64,000 nucleotides of DNA from Terrimonas ferruginea DSM 30193. Lineage in GTDB: Bacteria > Bacteroidota > Bacteroidia > Chitinophagales > Chitinophagaceae. The DNA lies in assembly GCF_000425585.1 (NCBI RefSeq), contig NZ_KE384399.1, positions 1 to 64,000 on the forward strand. The letters run 5' to 3'. Position numbers and translations under genes: made by a program. Below the pieces are notes generated by a model. That model was not told where the DNA came from and ran no database searches. It saw only the letters and a list, made by a program, of their open reading frames with translations. Position 1 is the first letter of the stretch; the number at the start of each line of letters is the position of its first letter. Below are positions 9,783 to 18,001 of the stretch, piece after piece.

Positions 9783-10802
9783 ATGCAGACCATCAAACTC
9801 GGCGTGATCGGTTATGGCTATTGGGGCCCTAACATTGTCCGCAATTTTTTCGCTGCTTCCAACTGTGAAGTAAAACTGGTAGCAGACCCACGGCCGCAAC
9901 GCCTGGATTTACTGGCCCGTAACTTTCCATCAATCGAACGTACCACCCGTGTCGACGATGTGTTTTCCAGCCCGGATATCGATGCTGTTGTGATCGCAAC
10001 ACCCGTGTTCACGCATTATGAGCTGGCAAAAAAAGCGCTGCTCGAAGGCAAACACGTGCTGGTGGAAAAACCGATGACCGCTTCTGTTGCTGAAGCACAG
10101 GATCTCATTAATCTCGCGGCACAGAAAGGGCTGACACTGATGGTGGATCATACTTTTCTCTATACCGGGGCCGTGCAGAAAATGAAAGAACTGATCGACT
10201 CGCAGGTGATCGGCTTACCACGGTACTTCGACTCTACACGTATCAACCTGGGATTGTTCCAGCCCGATATCAATGTGCTGTGGGACCTTGCCCCGCACGA
10301 CCTCTCTATTCTTACGTATCTTGTTACTGATAAGCCCTGCAGCATCAATGCCACCGGTATCTCGCATACCGGCAACAACATTGAGAACATCGCTTACATG
10401 ACGGTCAACTATCAATCCGATTTTATTGCGCACTTCAACTGTTCATGGACATCACCCGTGAAAGTGCGCTCCACACTGATCGGTGGGGATAAAAAAATGA
10501 TCGTGTACAATGACCTCGAACCGTCTGAGAAAGTGCGCGTGTACGATACCGGTTATAACATGAAAACGGAAGAAGACCGCAAACATATCATGGTCGACTA
10601 CCGCACCGGCGACGTATACATTCCAAAGCTGTCGGGCCAGGAAGCACTCGCCGGCGTGGCCAATGATTTTATACAATCCATCCTCGGACAGGTGGAACCG
10701 CTGGCCAACGCAAGATTGGGACTGCAGGTAGTACAGATACTGGAAGCATCGCAGGAATCGATCCGGCAAAACGGAAAAGAAATTAAACTCGCTCATTGCT
10801 GA
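9783..10802 (+). CDS. Gfo/Idh/MocA-family sugar-nucleotide dehydrogenase (WlbA-like)
   Basis: The 339-residue protein has an N-terminal Rossmann NAD(P)-binding motif, GVIGYGYWGPN (residues 7-17), and the family signature VEKPMT (94-99). A VDHTFLY segment follows, then the alpha/beta C-terminal domain with WDLAPHDLSIL. In related clusters (WlbA/WbpB) such enzymes oxidise the 3-position of a UDP-N-acetylglucosaminuronate or similar sugar. The next two genes match the acetyltransferase and aminotransferase needed to turn a 3-keto group into a 3-acetamido group, which supports that role. The exact substrate is inferred from neighbours. It is the first gene of the cluster; the next starts 13 bases after its stop. 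Confidence 0.85.
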   Translation: MQTIKLGVIGYGYWGPNIVRNFFAASNCEVKLVADPRPQRLDLLARNFPSIERTTRVDDVFSSPDIDAVVIATPVFTHYELAKKALLEGKHVLVEKPMTASVAEAQDLINLAAQKGLTLMVDHTFLYTGAVQKMKELIDSQVIGLPRYFDSTRINLGLFQPDINVLWDLAPHDLSILTYLVTDKPCSINATGISHTGNNIENIAYMTVNYQSDFIAHFNCSWTSPVKVRSTLIGGDKKMIVYNDLEPSEKVRVYDTGYNMKTEEDRKHIMVDYRTGDVYIPKLSGQEALAGVANDFIQSILGQVEPLANARLGLQVVQILEASQESIRQNGKEIKLAHC

Positions 10803-10815
10803 GCATAAGCTGAAT

Positions 10816-11313
10816 ATGGAAACGGTAACCATCAATACACCCAGGCAAAGCCTGAACAACGTGACGATAGGGGAAGGCGTAAAGATCTTCGACTTTGTGA
10901 ACGCATACGGATGCACCATCGGCGACGGAAGCAAGGTCGGCGCATTTGTTGAAATACAAAAAGGCGTCACCATCGGAAGCAATTGCAAAATATCCTCCCA
11001 CACGTTTATCTGTGAAGGAGTACATATCGCCGACCGCGTATTCGTGGGACATGGCGTGATGTTTACCAATGATCTGTTTCCGCGAGCCACACGTCCCGAC
11101 GGGCAACCGCAGACAGCAGACGATTGGCAGTTGGTTGAAACGCATATCGAAGAAGGGGTTTCGATCGGCAGCAATGCCACGATCATTTGTGGCATCACCA
11201 TCGGCGCACATGCCATGATCGGAGCCGGTGCCGTTGTAACGAAAGACATTCCGCCCTATGGCGTAGCGATCGGCAATCCGGCGCGCGTCATCAAAACCAT
11301 AAACCCAGAGTAA
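10816..11313 (+). CDS. Left-handed beta-helix sugar N-acetyltransferase (WlbB/WbpD-like)
   Basis: The 165-residue protein consists almost entirely of hexapeptide-repeat turns of the [LIV]-G-x4 type, for example TIGDGSKVG, TIGSNCKI and TIGAHAMIG, forming a trimeric left-handed beta-helix that binds acetyl-CoA. The motif GHGVMFTNDLFPRA is characteristic of the WlbB/WbpD group that acetylates the 3-amino group of UDP-sugars. Its stop codon TAA shares its last base with the ATG of the aminotransferase (TAATG), so the two are probably translationally coupled. Its likely job is to finish the 2,3-diacetamido sugar begun by the neighbouring dehydrogenase and aminotransferase. Confidence 0.85.
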   Translation: METVTINTPRQSLNNVTIGEGVKIFDFVNAYGCTIGDGSKVGAFVEIQKGVTIGSNCKISSHTFICEGVHIADRVFVGHGVMFTNDLFPRATRPDGQPQTADDWQLVETHIEEGVSIGSNATIICGITIGAHAMIGAGAVVTKDIPPYGVAIGNPARVIKTINPE

Positions 11314-12419
11314 TGCAAGCTGTTATTCCATGCCTCGATCTCAAACGCCAGCATCAGCAACTGAAGCAGGAGATTTTTGCGGCATTTGAAGAAGTATATG
11401 AACAAACGGCTTTTTCCGGCGGACAATTCGCCGAAGCCTTTGAAAAAGATTTTGCTGCTTTTTGTCATACCGCGCATGCAGTGGCGGTCAACAACGGAAC
11501 CTCGGCTTTGCATCTGGCGATGCTGGCGCTCAAGATCGGTGCCGGTGATGAAGTGATCATTCCTGCCAATACTTTTATTGCTACGGCCTGGGGCGTATCG
11601 TATACCGGCGCAACGCCTGTATTCATCGACTGCGATCCGTTTACCTGGGAAATAGACCCGGCAAAAGTGGAAGAGAAAATAACACCGCGTACCAAAGCGA
11701 TTGTGGGCGTGCATCTGTATGGTCAGCCATTTGATGTGGACGCGATCCGCAACATCTGCGACAAACACGATTTGTTTTTGCTCGAAGATGCGGCACAGGC
11801 ACAAGGCGCCGTGTACAAAGGGCAGCCTGTAGGAGGTTTCGGGGAAATGGCCTGCTTTAGTTTTTACCCCGGTAAAAATCTCGGCGCAACCGGCGAAGCC
11901 GGCGGCATTACCACCAACAAAGAGGAATACTATCAACGTTTGCTCAGCCTGCGCAACCACGGGTCGGTGGTGCGTTATTACCATGAAGAATTAGGATTCA
12001 ACATGCGCATGGGCGGCTTGGAAGCGGCATCGCTCCGGATTAAATTACGCTACCTGCCGTCCTGGAATCAGCGTCGTCAGGCCATTGCGAAACGCTATCA
12101 GCAGGAAATAAAAAATGAAGCGGTGCAAATGCAGCAACAACCGGAAGGACATGTGTCGGTGTATCATTTGTTCGTAGTCACCACCGCCGATCGTGACGGG
12201 TTGATGAATTACCTGAAGACGGAACATATTCATCCCGGTTTGCATTATCCCGTATCCTGTCATTTGCAGCAGGCCTATGCACACCTGAATTACCGGCCGG
12301 GCGATTGCCCGCACGCAGAATATCTCGCGGCGCATTGCCTGTCGCTTCCGATGTATCCGGAGATGACAGACGAAGAAGTAGACCGTGTTATCCATGTAAT
12401 GAATGCCTATCGTGCATGA
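11313..12419 (+). CDS. DegT/DnrJ/EryC1 sugar aminotransferase (WlbC/WbpE-like)
   Basis: The ATG at 11313 overlaps the preceding stop by one base and gives a 368-residue protein of normal family length; a longer reading that runs back into the acetyltransferase gene is unlikely. It is a PLP-dependent transaminase acting on keto-sugar nucleotides. PLP contacts visible are NNGTSALHLA (60-69), Asp159 and Gln162 in LLEDAAQAQG, and the Schiff-base Lys188 in FYPGKNLGATG. The 3' end overlaps the next gene by four bases (ATGA). With its two upstream neighbours it fits conversion of a 3-keto into a 3-acetamido UDP-sugar. A 4-amino sugar cannot be excluded. Confidence 0.88.
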   Translation: MQAVIPCLDLKRQHQQLKQEIFAAFEEVYEQTAFSGGQFAEAFEKDFAAFCHTAHAVAVNNGTSALHLAMLALKIGAGDEVIIPANTFIATAWGVSYTGATPVFIDCDPFTWEIDPAKVEEKITPRTKAIVGVHLYGQPFDVDAIRNICDKHDLFLLEDAAQAQGAVYKGQPVGGFGEMACFSFYPGKNLGATGEAGGITTNKEEYYQRLLSLRNHGSVVRYYHEELGFNMRMGGLEAASLRIKLRYLPSWNQRRQAIAKRYQQEIKNEAVQMQQQPEGHVSVYHLFVVTTADRDGLMNYLKTEHIHPGLHYPVSCHLQQAYAHLNYRPGDCPHAEYLAAHCLSLPMYPEMTDEEVDRVIHVMNAYRA

Positions 12420-13045
12420 AAGAACAGTTGATCATATTTCCTTACAACGGCAATGCGCTCGAAGCACTGGATTGCATCGATGAAAGCCGTTATGAATTGC
12501 TGGGCTTTATCGACGACGATCCGCAAAAGCGTAACAAGGCCACCGGTGTAAAAATCTGTGAACGCGATGTATTGCAGCAATATCCGGCTGCGCGCGTGCT
12601 GGCCGTTCCCGGAAGCCCGCTTACGTATAAACACCGTGCGGAGGCAATCGCTTCCCTGGGCATACCAGCGGAACGTTTTGTTTCCATCATTCATCCATCT
12701 GCAAAGATTGGAAGGGCTGTAAGGATCGGTACCAATTGCCTGATCATGGCGGGTGTGGTATTGACCAGCAACGCGGTGATCGGTGATCATGTTTGTATGC
12801 TTCCCAATACCGTTGTTCATCACGACGCTGTTGTCGGTGACTACAGCCTGATCGGCAGTAATGTTACGATAGCTGGCGGAGTAACCATTGGCCGCAACTG
12901 TTATATCGGCAGCGGCACAGGGGTAAGAAATGGTTTAACGATAGGAGCAGGTGCATTGGTAGGATTAGGCAGTGTGGTGGTGCGTGATGTGGCACCAGGC
13001 GATACCGTAGCCGGCAATCCCGCCAGAATTTTTAAAAAGCAGTAA
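12416..13045 (+). CDS. PglD/NeuD-like sugar acetyltransferase
   Basis: The start at 12416 overlaps the aminotransferase stop by four bases and yields 209 residues; longer readings run out of frame into the previous gene. The N-terminal part (about 1-90) is a small Rossmann-like domain with FIDDDPQKR, and the rest is a left-handed beta-helix of hexapeptide repeats (KIGRAVRIG, VIGDHVCM, TIGRNCYIG, TIGAGALVG), ending in VAGNPARIFKK. This is the PglD/NeuD architecture, which acetylates the 4-amino group of bacillosamine-type sugars or O-acetylates sialic acid. The tight packing suggests action on the cluster's sugar product. Which position it acetylates is not clear. Confidence 0.85.
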   Translation: MKEQLIIFPYNGNALEALDCIDESRYELLGFIDDDPQKRNKATGVKICERDVLQQYPAARVLAVPGSPLTYKHRAEAIASLGIPAERFVSIIHPSAKIGRAVRIGTNCLIMAGVVLTSNAVIGDHVCMLPNTVVHHDAVVGDYSLIGSNVTIAGGVTIGRNCYIGSGTGVRNGLTIGAGALVGLGSVVVRDVAPGDTVAGNPARIFKKQ

Positions 13046-13046
13046 T

Positions 13047-14024
13047 ATGCCTACACAACCGGATATCACCATTATTATTCCTTTTCTGAATGAAGAGGAA
13101 AATATCGCGCGGCTTGCCGGTGAACTCAACCGGTTTGCGGATGCGCAGCCGCAACTGCGTTTTGAAATATTACTGGTCAACGACGGTTCTGCCGATCATT
13201 CGGTAGAAATGATCCGTAGTACGGCATTTCCCCTGCGTACCCGGCTCATCAGCCTTTCACAGAATTATGGTTCGCATGCTGCTCTGCGTGCAGGCATCTT
13301 ACATGCAACCGGCGATTATATTACCTTCTTATACGCCGACCTGCAGGATCCGCCGGAGAATATTCTCACGATGTATGACAAGGCAATCAATGGCACAGAT
13401 ATAGTTTGGGCGCACCGTGCGGGCACACAAAACGGATGGTTTGAACAACGTTTCTCGCGCTGGTATGCAGGATTGATGCAGCGCTATGTCAATAAACGGT
13501 ACCCCTTGAAAGGATTTGATATCGTGTTGTTCAACCGGAAGGTGGGTGAAGCAGTCAATAAACATGCAGAAGCGCATTCCTCTGTTTTTTTACAAATCCT
13601 CAATGCCGGTTTCCGGCAGGATCATATCGAATACCAGAAGCTGAGCCGCAAGGCGGGTAAGTCTAAATGGACATTGGCAAAAAAGATCAAACTGCTGGTG
13701 GATTCATTCGTGTCGTTTTCCTATGCACCGATTCGCCTGGTGTCCTATATGGGCATCCTCTTTTTTATTGTAGGTGTGTTATGGACGCTTTACCTGGTAA
13801 CGAGAAAGATAGTGGCGGATGACCTTGCCAGCGGCTGGCCGATGCTGATGTCGATACTGCTGGTAGGATTTGGCATTACCAATATTTCCCTGGGCATTAT
13901 TGCCGAGTATTTATGGCGCACGCTCGATGCCAGCCGCCGCCGTCCCGTGTTCCTGATCGATGCGGTGGAAGACCTGGGGGAAGTCAAAAGTCAAAATTCA
14001 AAACCGGAACGAATGAGCCAATAA
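13047..14024 (+). CDS. GtrB/DPM1-type family 2 glycosyltransferase
   Basis: The 325-residue protein has a cytosolic GT-A domain (ITIIIPFLNEEENI, LVNDGSADHS, then FLYADLQDPPE as metal and nucleotide site) followed by two C-terminal transmembrane helices (about 232-255 and 268-292). This is the layout of polyprenyl-phosphate glycosyltransferases that load a single sugar onto undecaprenyl phosphate for use outside the membrane. It starts one base after the previous stop. The last 15 residues (from about GEVKSQNSK) are encoded by a run of GTCAAAA-type heptamers (13980-14000) unlike the rest of the gene, suggesting the natural C-terminus has been replaced by repeat sequence. Confidence 0.88.
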   Translation: MPTQPDITIIIPFLNEEENIARLAGELNRFADAQPQLRFEILLVNDGSADHSVEMIRSTAFPLRTRLISLSQNYGSHAALRAGILHATGDYITFLYADLQDPPENILTMYDKAINGTDIVWAHRAGTQNGWFEQRFSRWYAGLMQRYVNKRYPLKGFDIVLFNRKVGEAVNKHAEAHSSVFLQILNAGFRQDHIEYQKLSRKAGKSKWTLAKKIKLLVDSFVSFSYAPIRLVSYMGILFFIVGVLWTLYLVTRKIVADDLASGWPMLMSILLVGFGITNISLGIIAEYLWRTLDASRRRPVFLIDAVEDLGEVKSQNSKPERMSQ

Positions 14025-14159
14025 TGAATCGTCAGGAAGGCAATAAGTCAATGAGGTAATAGGTGAATGAATGAGTCGGTGACTGAGTCTCTCGATCGTC
14101 CATAAAAAGCCATGGCTGTTTTACTTATAACTTACAACTTATCACTTAAAACTTATAAC
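13979..14159. repeat. Heptameric repeat tract spanning the 3' end of the glycosyltransferase gene
   Basis: GTCAAAA-type heptamers (13980-14000) run through the last codons of the upstream gene. They are followed by loosely TGAATGA-like units (14030-14095), a GGCTGTT core (14113-14119), and a clean block of CTTATAA-type heptamers (14121-14159). The block ends 26 bases before the next ATG. Confidence 0.65.
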
Positions 14160-14185
14160 GGCCGTTCCGTTATCAAAACATAAAA

Positions 14186-15160
14186 ATGAGTCAGACAATA
14201 AAAAATAAAGTAATTCTTGTAACCGGCGGTGCCGGTTTTATCGGCTCGTATGTGGTGGAAGAATTGCTGCAACGTGGTCCGGCCAAAGTGATCATCATCG
14301 ATAATTTTATCCGGGGCAGTAAAGCCAATATGGAAAAATTTGCCACTCATCCGGCGGTGGAGTTTCACCTGGGCGATATCCGCGATACGGCATTATTGGA
14401 TAAATGTCTTACAGGTTGTGACTATGTATTTCACATGGCGGCACTGCGTATCAATGCCTGCGCTGCTAATCCGCGCGATGGGTTTGAAGTAATGATCCAG
14501 GCAACGTTTGAACTGGCGGAACTGTGTGTAAAACATAAGATTAAAAAAGTCATTTATAGCTCGAGTGCCTCTGTATACGGATTGGCTACTCATTTTCCCA
14601 CACCCGAAACGGATCCTCCTTACCATAACCAGACCTTTTATGGCGGAGCGAAAATGTGGGGAGAGCAACTATGGAGAAGTTATAAATTCATGTACGGTCT
14701 CGATTATGTAGCGCTTCGTTACTTCAATGCCTACGGCCCGCGCATGGATACGGATGGAAAATATACGGAAGTAATGATCAAGTGGCTGGATTGCATTCGC
14801 GACAAACGTGCTCCATTGATCTACGGCGATGGTGGCACTACCATGGATTTTGTTTATGTAAAAGATATTGCACGCGCCAACATAGCGGCCCTCGAAGCGG
14901 AGGTAACAGACGAAGCCTTCAATATCGGCAACAGTGTGGAAACAAGCCTCGCCGGGTTGCTGGATATTTTGCTGAAAGTAAATAACGCCGATCTCCAACC
15001 CGAATTCCGCGAAGAGAGTACGGTGAACCCGGTCCGCCGCCGCCTTGCCGATATTACCAAAGCACGTCAATTGCTCAACTTCGAACCACAGGTTGATTTG
15101 GAAGAAGGCATGAAGGAGTTGAGTGAATGGTATTTTGGTAAAACAGCCATTAATGTGTAG
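14186..15160 (+). CDS. NAD-dependent sugar epimerase/dehydratase
   Basis: This 324-residue extended SDR enzyme has the nucleotide motif VTGGAGFIGSY (12-22), a Ser-rich segment SSSASVYG (125-132) and the catalytic pair Tyr152/Lys156 in YGGAK. Such enzymes carry out 4-epimerisation or 4,6-dehydration of UDP- or dTDP-sugars; the family members nearest in feel are UDP-glucose or UDP-glucuronate 4-epimerases, but the substrate is not determined. The C-terminus is intact (ADITKARQLLNFEP then LEEGMKELSEWY), except that the final residues and TAG stop (AINV, 15149-15160) lie inside a GATGTGTAAATGTG-type repeat element. It probably acts in the same glycan pathway as its neighbours. Confidence 0.88.
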   Translation: MSQTIKNKVILVTGGAGFIGSYVVEELLQRGPAKVIIIDNFIRGSKANMEKFATHPAVEFHLGDIRDTALLDKCLTGCDYVFHMAALRINACAANPRDGFEVMIQATFELAELCVKHKIKKVIYSSSASVYGLATHFPTPETDPPYHNQTFYGGAKMWGEQLWRSYKFMYGLDYVALRYFNAYGPRMDTDGKYTEVMIKWLDCIRDKRAPLIYGDGGTTMDFVYVKDIARANIAALEAEVTDEAFNIGNSVETSLAGLLDILLKVNNADLQPEFREESTVNPVRRRLADITKARQLLNFEPQVDLEEGMKELSEWYFGKTAINV

Positions 15161-15254
15161 ATGTGTAAATGTGCTGCCTTTGGCAGATGTGAAAATGAGA
15201 GACAAAAGACACATTTACACATGGCCCCGCTGAAGGCGGGCACATTTTCACATC
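15160..15254. repeat. Inverted-repeat element built from GATGTG heptamers with hairpins
   Basis: Left arms GATGTGTAAATGTG (15160-15173) and GATGTGAAAATG (15186-15197) are matched in inverted orientation by CACATTTACACAT (15210-15222) and CACATTTTCACATC (15241-15254). Small hairpins sit inside each half: CTGCC-TTT-GGCAG, and CCCGC-TGAAG-GCGGG (15226-15240). A partial relative occurs at about 38527-38560. Confidence 0.75.
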
Positions 15255-15289
15255 ACGCAGATACTACGGCTTAAACCATTTGCCTTTAC

Positions 15290-15321
15290 ACCTATAACTT
15301 ATTACCTAAAACCTATAACTC
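15290..15321. repeat. CCTATAA-type heptamer tract
   Basis: Four to five heptamers of the CCTATAA/CTTATTA type run up to two bases before the ATG of the second aminotransferase, so they form its untranslated leader. It is the same family as 362-402 and 14121-14159. Confidence 0.65.
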
Positions 15322-15323
15322 AC

Positions 15324-16457
15324 ATGATTCCCATCGCCAAGCCATATCTCACTGAAGCGGAAGCACAGGCTGCTTATGATACCATCCTCACGGGATGGAT
15401 TACGCAGGGACCGAAGGTGGCTGCATTTGAAGAAGCTTTTGCAGCTTATACGGGTGCAAAGCATGCAGTAGCGGTATCCAATTGTACAACAGCGCTGCAC
15501 CTTGCCATGATCGTTGCCGGAGTGAGCGAAGGAGACGAAGTGATCTGCCCTTCGATGAGTTATATCGCTACTGCAAATGCAATACGGTATGTAGGGGCGC
15601 ATCCGGTGTTTGCCGAGATTGATCCGGTTACTTATAATCTTGATGTAAAGGACACGGAAAAAAGAATTACTTCACGCACCAGGGCGATCCTGCTGGTGCA
15701 TCAGATAGGGTTGCCGGCAGACATCGATGCTTTTCAGCAACTGGCACAAAAACACGGACTGGTGTTGATCGAAGATGCGGCCTGTGCCGCTGGTTCTGCT
15801 TATAAAGGCGGACGCATCGGCAGTCATTCTTCACTCGTTTGTTTTTCTTTTCATCCGAGAAAAGTGATCTCTACAGGTGATGGCGGCATGATCACTACCG
15901 ATAACCCGGCGTATGCACAACGTTTGAAATTATTGCGGCAGCATGGCATGTCGGTCAACGATCGCGTAAGGCATGAGTCTGCTAAAATCATTTTTGAAGA
16001 ACACCTGGAGTTGGGCTATAATTACCGGATGACGGATATCCAGGCGGCGGTAGGTATTTGCCAGCTTCAACGCCTGGATGCCATTGTGGAAGAACGCCGC
16101 AAGATCGCTTACCGCTATCATGAAGCACTTGCGGATATTCCTGGCATCCGTTTGCCCCTGGAACCGGAAGGGTATTTCTCCAATTATCAGTCTTACAGTG
16201 TTCGCTTGCTGGATGATTGTGCAATACCAAGAAATGAATTGATGCAGCAGTTGCTGGATGAAGGAATTTCTTCGAGACGCGGGATCATGACATCGCATCG
16301 TGAGCGCGCTTATCTTCCTGCGTACGCGGATGTCTCATTACCGGTATCGGAAGTCGCTTCGGATAATAGCATTATACTGCCGCTGTATGTGCCGATGAAA
16401 GAAGAAGATATTGAAAAGGTGATTGCCGTATTCAGAAGGCTGTTGCTGCCCGCCTGA
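15324..16457 (+). CDS. DegT/DnrJ/EryC1 sugar aminotransferase (second copy)
   Basis: This 377-residue PLP-dependent aminotransferase is distinct from the one at 11.3 kb. Visible sites are VSNCTTALHLAM (51-62), Asp151 in LIEDAACAAG, and the Schiff-base Lys180 in FSFHPRKVISTGDGGM. The HPRKxxSTGDGG form is typical of PglE/ArnB/perosamine-type enzymes that aminate 4-keto sugars. With the PglD-like acetyltransferase and the preceding epimerase/dehydratase, it could complete a 4-acetamido sugar, an inference from context. Its stop is four bases from the stop of the convergent gene, and CCTGA-TCAT-TCAGG spans the junction. Confidence 0.9.
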   Translation: MIPIAKPYLTEAEAQAAYDTILTGWITQGPKVAAFEEAFAAYTGAKHAVAVSNCTTALHLAMIVAGVSEGDEVICPSMSYIATANAIRYVGAHPVFAEIDPVTYNLDVKDTEKRITSRTRAILLVHQIGLPADIDAFQQLAQKHGLVLIEDAACAAGSAYKGGRIGSHSSLVCFSFHPRKVISTGDGGMITTDNPAYAQRLKLLRQHGMSVNDRVRHESAKIIFEEHLELGYNYRMTDIQAAVGICQLQRLDAIVEERRKIAYRYHEALADIPGIRLPLEPEGYFSNYQSYSVRLLDDCAIPRNELMQQLLDEGISSRRGIMTSHRERAYLPAYADVSLPVSEVASDNSIILPLYVPMKEEDIEKVIAVFRRLLLPA

Positions 16458-16461
16458 TCAT

Positions 16462-16965
16462 TCAGGGATTTACATTACCGTTTTTTATCTGCGCACCGGG
16501 AGGAATGTTTTTGCGGAACAACATTACGTAGCCGCAAAGTCCCTTCTTTTTCTTTTTGTTAACCTGCACGGGTTTCATCATATGAAATTCCGAGAATTGC
16601 GGGATATAAGAGTAGGAGATGATGTTGCCATCGATATCAGCCCATTTGTTTTGTTTGAAAACCACCTGGCGTTCGCGCCAGTCGAACATGCGCACTTCGT
16701 ACAAGCGTGATGTTTGGTCGCCTACAAAAACAAACTGGTACCAGCTGCCTTGTGTCAGGGGCACCACCACGGGCATCTCATAGTCGCTTTCCATGGTAAT
16801 AGAAGCTTCTTTGAGCAGAATGAAACCATCGTTTGTATAGAAGGATTTGATGCTGTCGACCTGGCGATTCATGTTAGAATCTTCGCAGGACTGAATACGG
16901 ATGCGTTCCTGTGCAAAGGAGGAAATACTGAGCAATATCAGGACGGTTACGAGGTAGCTTTTCAT
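16462..16965 (-). CDS. Secreted protein of unknown function
   Basis: I do not recognise this 167-residue protein. It has a clear Sec signal peptide (MKSYLVTVLILLSISSFAQ, cleavage after FAQ) and then a small soluble domain with alternating aromatic and charged strands (WYQFVFVGDQTSRLYEVRMFDW), a Lys-rich loop VNKKKKKG and a Cys pair (Cys27 and one in KGLCGYVM). It has no lipobox, transmembrane helix or sorting domain, so a periplasmic location is likely. It stands alone: a terminator of the SDR gene lies upstream and the glycan cluster converges on it. Confidence 0.75.
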   Translation of the reverse strand: MKSYLVTVLILLSISSFAQERIRIQSCEDSNMNRQVDSIKSFYTNDGFILLKEASITMESDYEMPVVVPLTQGSWYQFVFVGDQTSRLYEVRMFDWRERQVVFKQNKWADIDGNIISYSYIPQFSEFHMMKPVQVNKKKKKGLCGYVMLFRKNIPPGAQIKNGNVNP

Positions 16966-17100
16966 TAGTTTCTAGACGGCTTTAATAGGATTTGGAATCT
17001 GCTATAAAGATAATACAAAAAACGAATCTTTATAAACGGCATTGTGGTGGTGCACTGAGATTCTGGCTCCTTTTTGCTCCATTTAGGCAATATTTAAGCC

Positions 17101-17126
17101 AAAAAGGCCGGATTTCCGGCCTTTTT
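17101..17126 (-). terminator. Bidirectional terminator after the SDR gene
   Basis: AAAAAGGCCGGA (17101-17112) and TCCGGCCTTTTT (17115-17126) form a G+C-rich stem, with T runs in both directions. It lies 20 bases past the SDR stop. Confidence 0.85.
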
Positions 17127-17145
17127 AAGTGTTTTTATTTAGCGG

Positions 17146-17901
17146 TTAAAGTTTTCTGTCTACATAAAAACTATTGGCCTGCCGGAGACAGGTCATGGTA
17201 ATATCATTGATACAAACGTGTGGCGGCAGGGTGGTGCAATAGTGAACCGTATTTGCCACGTCCTCCGCCGTCAGCGGTTCGATGCCTTCATACACTTTAC
17301 GCGCTGCCGACTCATCGCCTTTAAAACGCACGGATGAAAATTCTGTATCTGCCGCGCCCGGGTTGACGGCCGTTACTTTGATGCCGTGCCGCAACAGATC
17401 GATGCGCATGCCCTGGTTCAGCGCGTCGACCGCAAATTTTGTGGCACAGTATACATTCCCTTTTTCATATACTTCCTTACCTGAAATGGAACCCAGGTTA
17501 ATGATATGGCCTTTACCCCGCGGGATCATCAATGCGGAAACCGCTTTTGCTACATACAGAAAACCTTTCACATTGGTATCGATCATGGTGTTCCAGTCTT
17601 CTACCTGCGCTTCATCAAAATAATCCCTTCCCAACGCAAGGCCGGCATTGTTCACCAGCACATCTATTGCCCGCCATTCCGCGCTTAAGCTTTCCACGGC
17701 TTCAAATACCGCCTGCTGATCGCGTACATCAAAGAGAAGGGGTAATGCCGTGATGCCAAAACGGTCTTCGAGTGAATTGCATACTTCTTTCAGGCGGTCT
17801 TTCCTGCGCCCGGTAAGAATGAGATGATGCCCGGTAGCGGCAAATTTTTCTGCACAGGCTTTACCAAAACCGGACGTAGCTCCGGTGATCATTACTATCA
17901 T
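17146..17901 (-). CDS. Short-chain dehydrogenase/reductase (YdfG-like)
   Basis: The 251-residue classical SDR has the cofactor loop TGATSGFG (6-13), NNAG (84-87), catalytic Ser138 region and the Tyr151/Lys155 pair in YCATK. Arg residues after the second strand (TGRRKDRL) suggest NADP preference. It resembles the YdfG group that reduces 3-hydroxy acids such as L-allo-threonine or malonic semialdehyde derivatives; the natural substrate is not clear. The C-terminal RQANSFYVDRKL is also family-like. Its leader consists of AAGT-rich heptamers starting about six bases before the ATG. It lies downstream of, and in line with, the PKD-protein gene but is separated from it by repeat tracts. Confidence 0.9.
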   Translation of the reverse strand: MIVMITGATSGFGKACAEKFAATGHHLILTGRRKDRLKEVCNSLEDRFGITALPLLFDVRDQQAVFEAVESLSAEWRAIDVLVNNAGLALGRDYFDEAQVEDWNTMIDTNVKGFLYVAKAVSALMIPRGKGHIINLGSISGKEVYEKGNVYCATKFAVDALNQGMRIDLLRHGIKVTAVNPGAADTEFSSVRFKGDESAARKVYEGIEPLTAEDVANTVHYCTTLPPHVCINDITMTCLRQANSFYVDRKL

Positions 17902-17906
17902 AGCGT

Positions 17907-18001
17907 TGTAAGTAGTAAGTATTAAGTTATAAGTAATAAGTTATGGATAACAGGGTGTTTATTGACGATTCACGATTCACGATTGACCATTCACCATTCA
18001 C
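17907..18001. repeat. Two heptameric repeat blocks at the 3' end of the PKD-protein gene
   Basis: Positions 17907-17945 are TAAGTAA-type heptamers, and 17961-18001 are TTCACGA/TTGACCA-type heptamers. The second block ends exactly at the base before the stop codon of the PKD-protein gene. Confidence 0.8.

Noticed and set aside
11187-11312. Longer N-terminus of the first DegT aminotransferase
   Set aside because: The extension is out-of-frame sequence of the acetyltransferase gene; the ATG at 11313 matches the family start.
16462-16965. T9SS cargo assignment for the secreted orphan
   Set aside because: Its C-terminus lacks any sorting-domain pattern.
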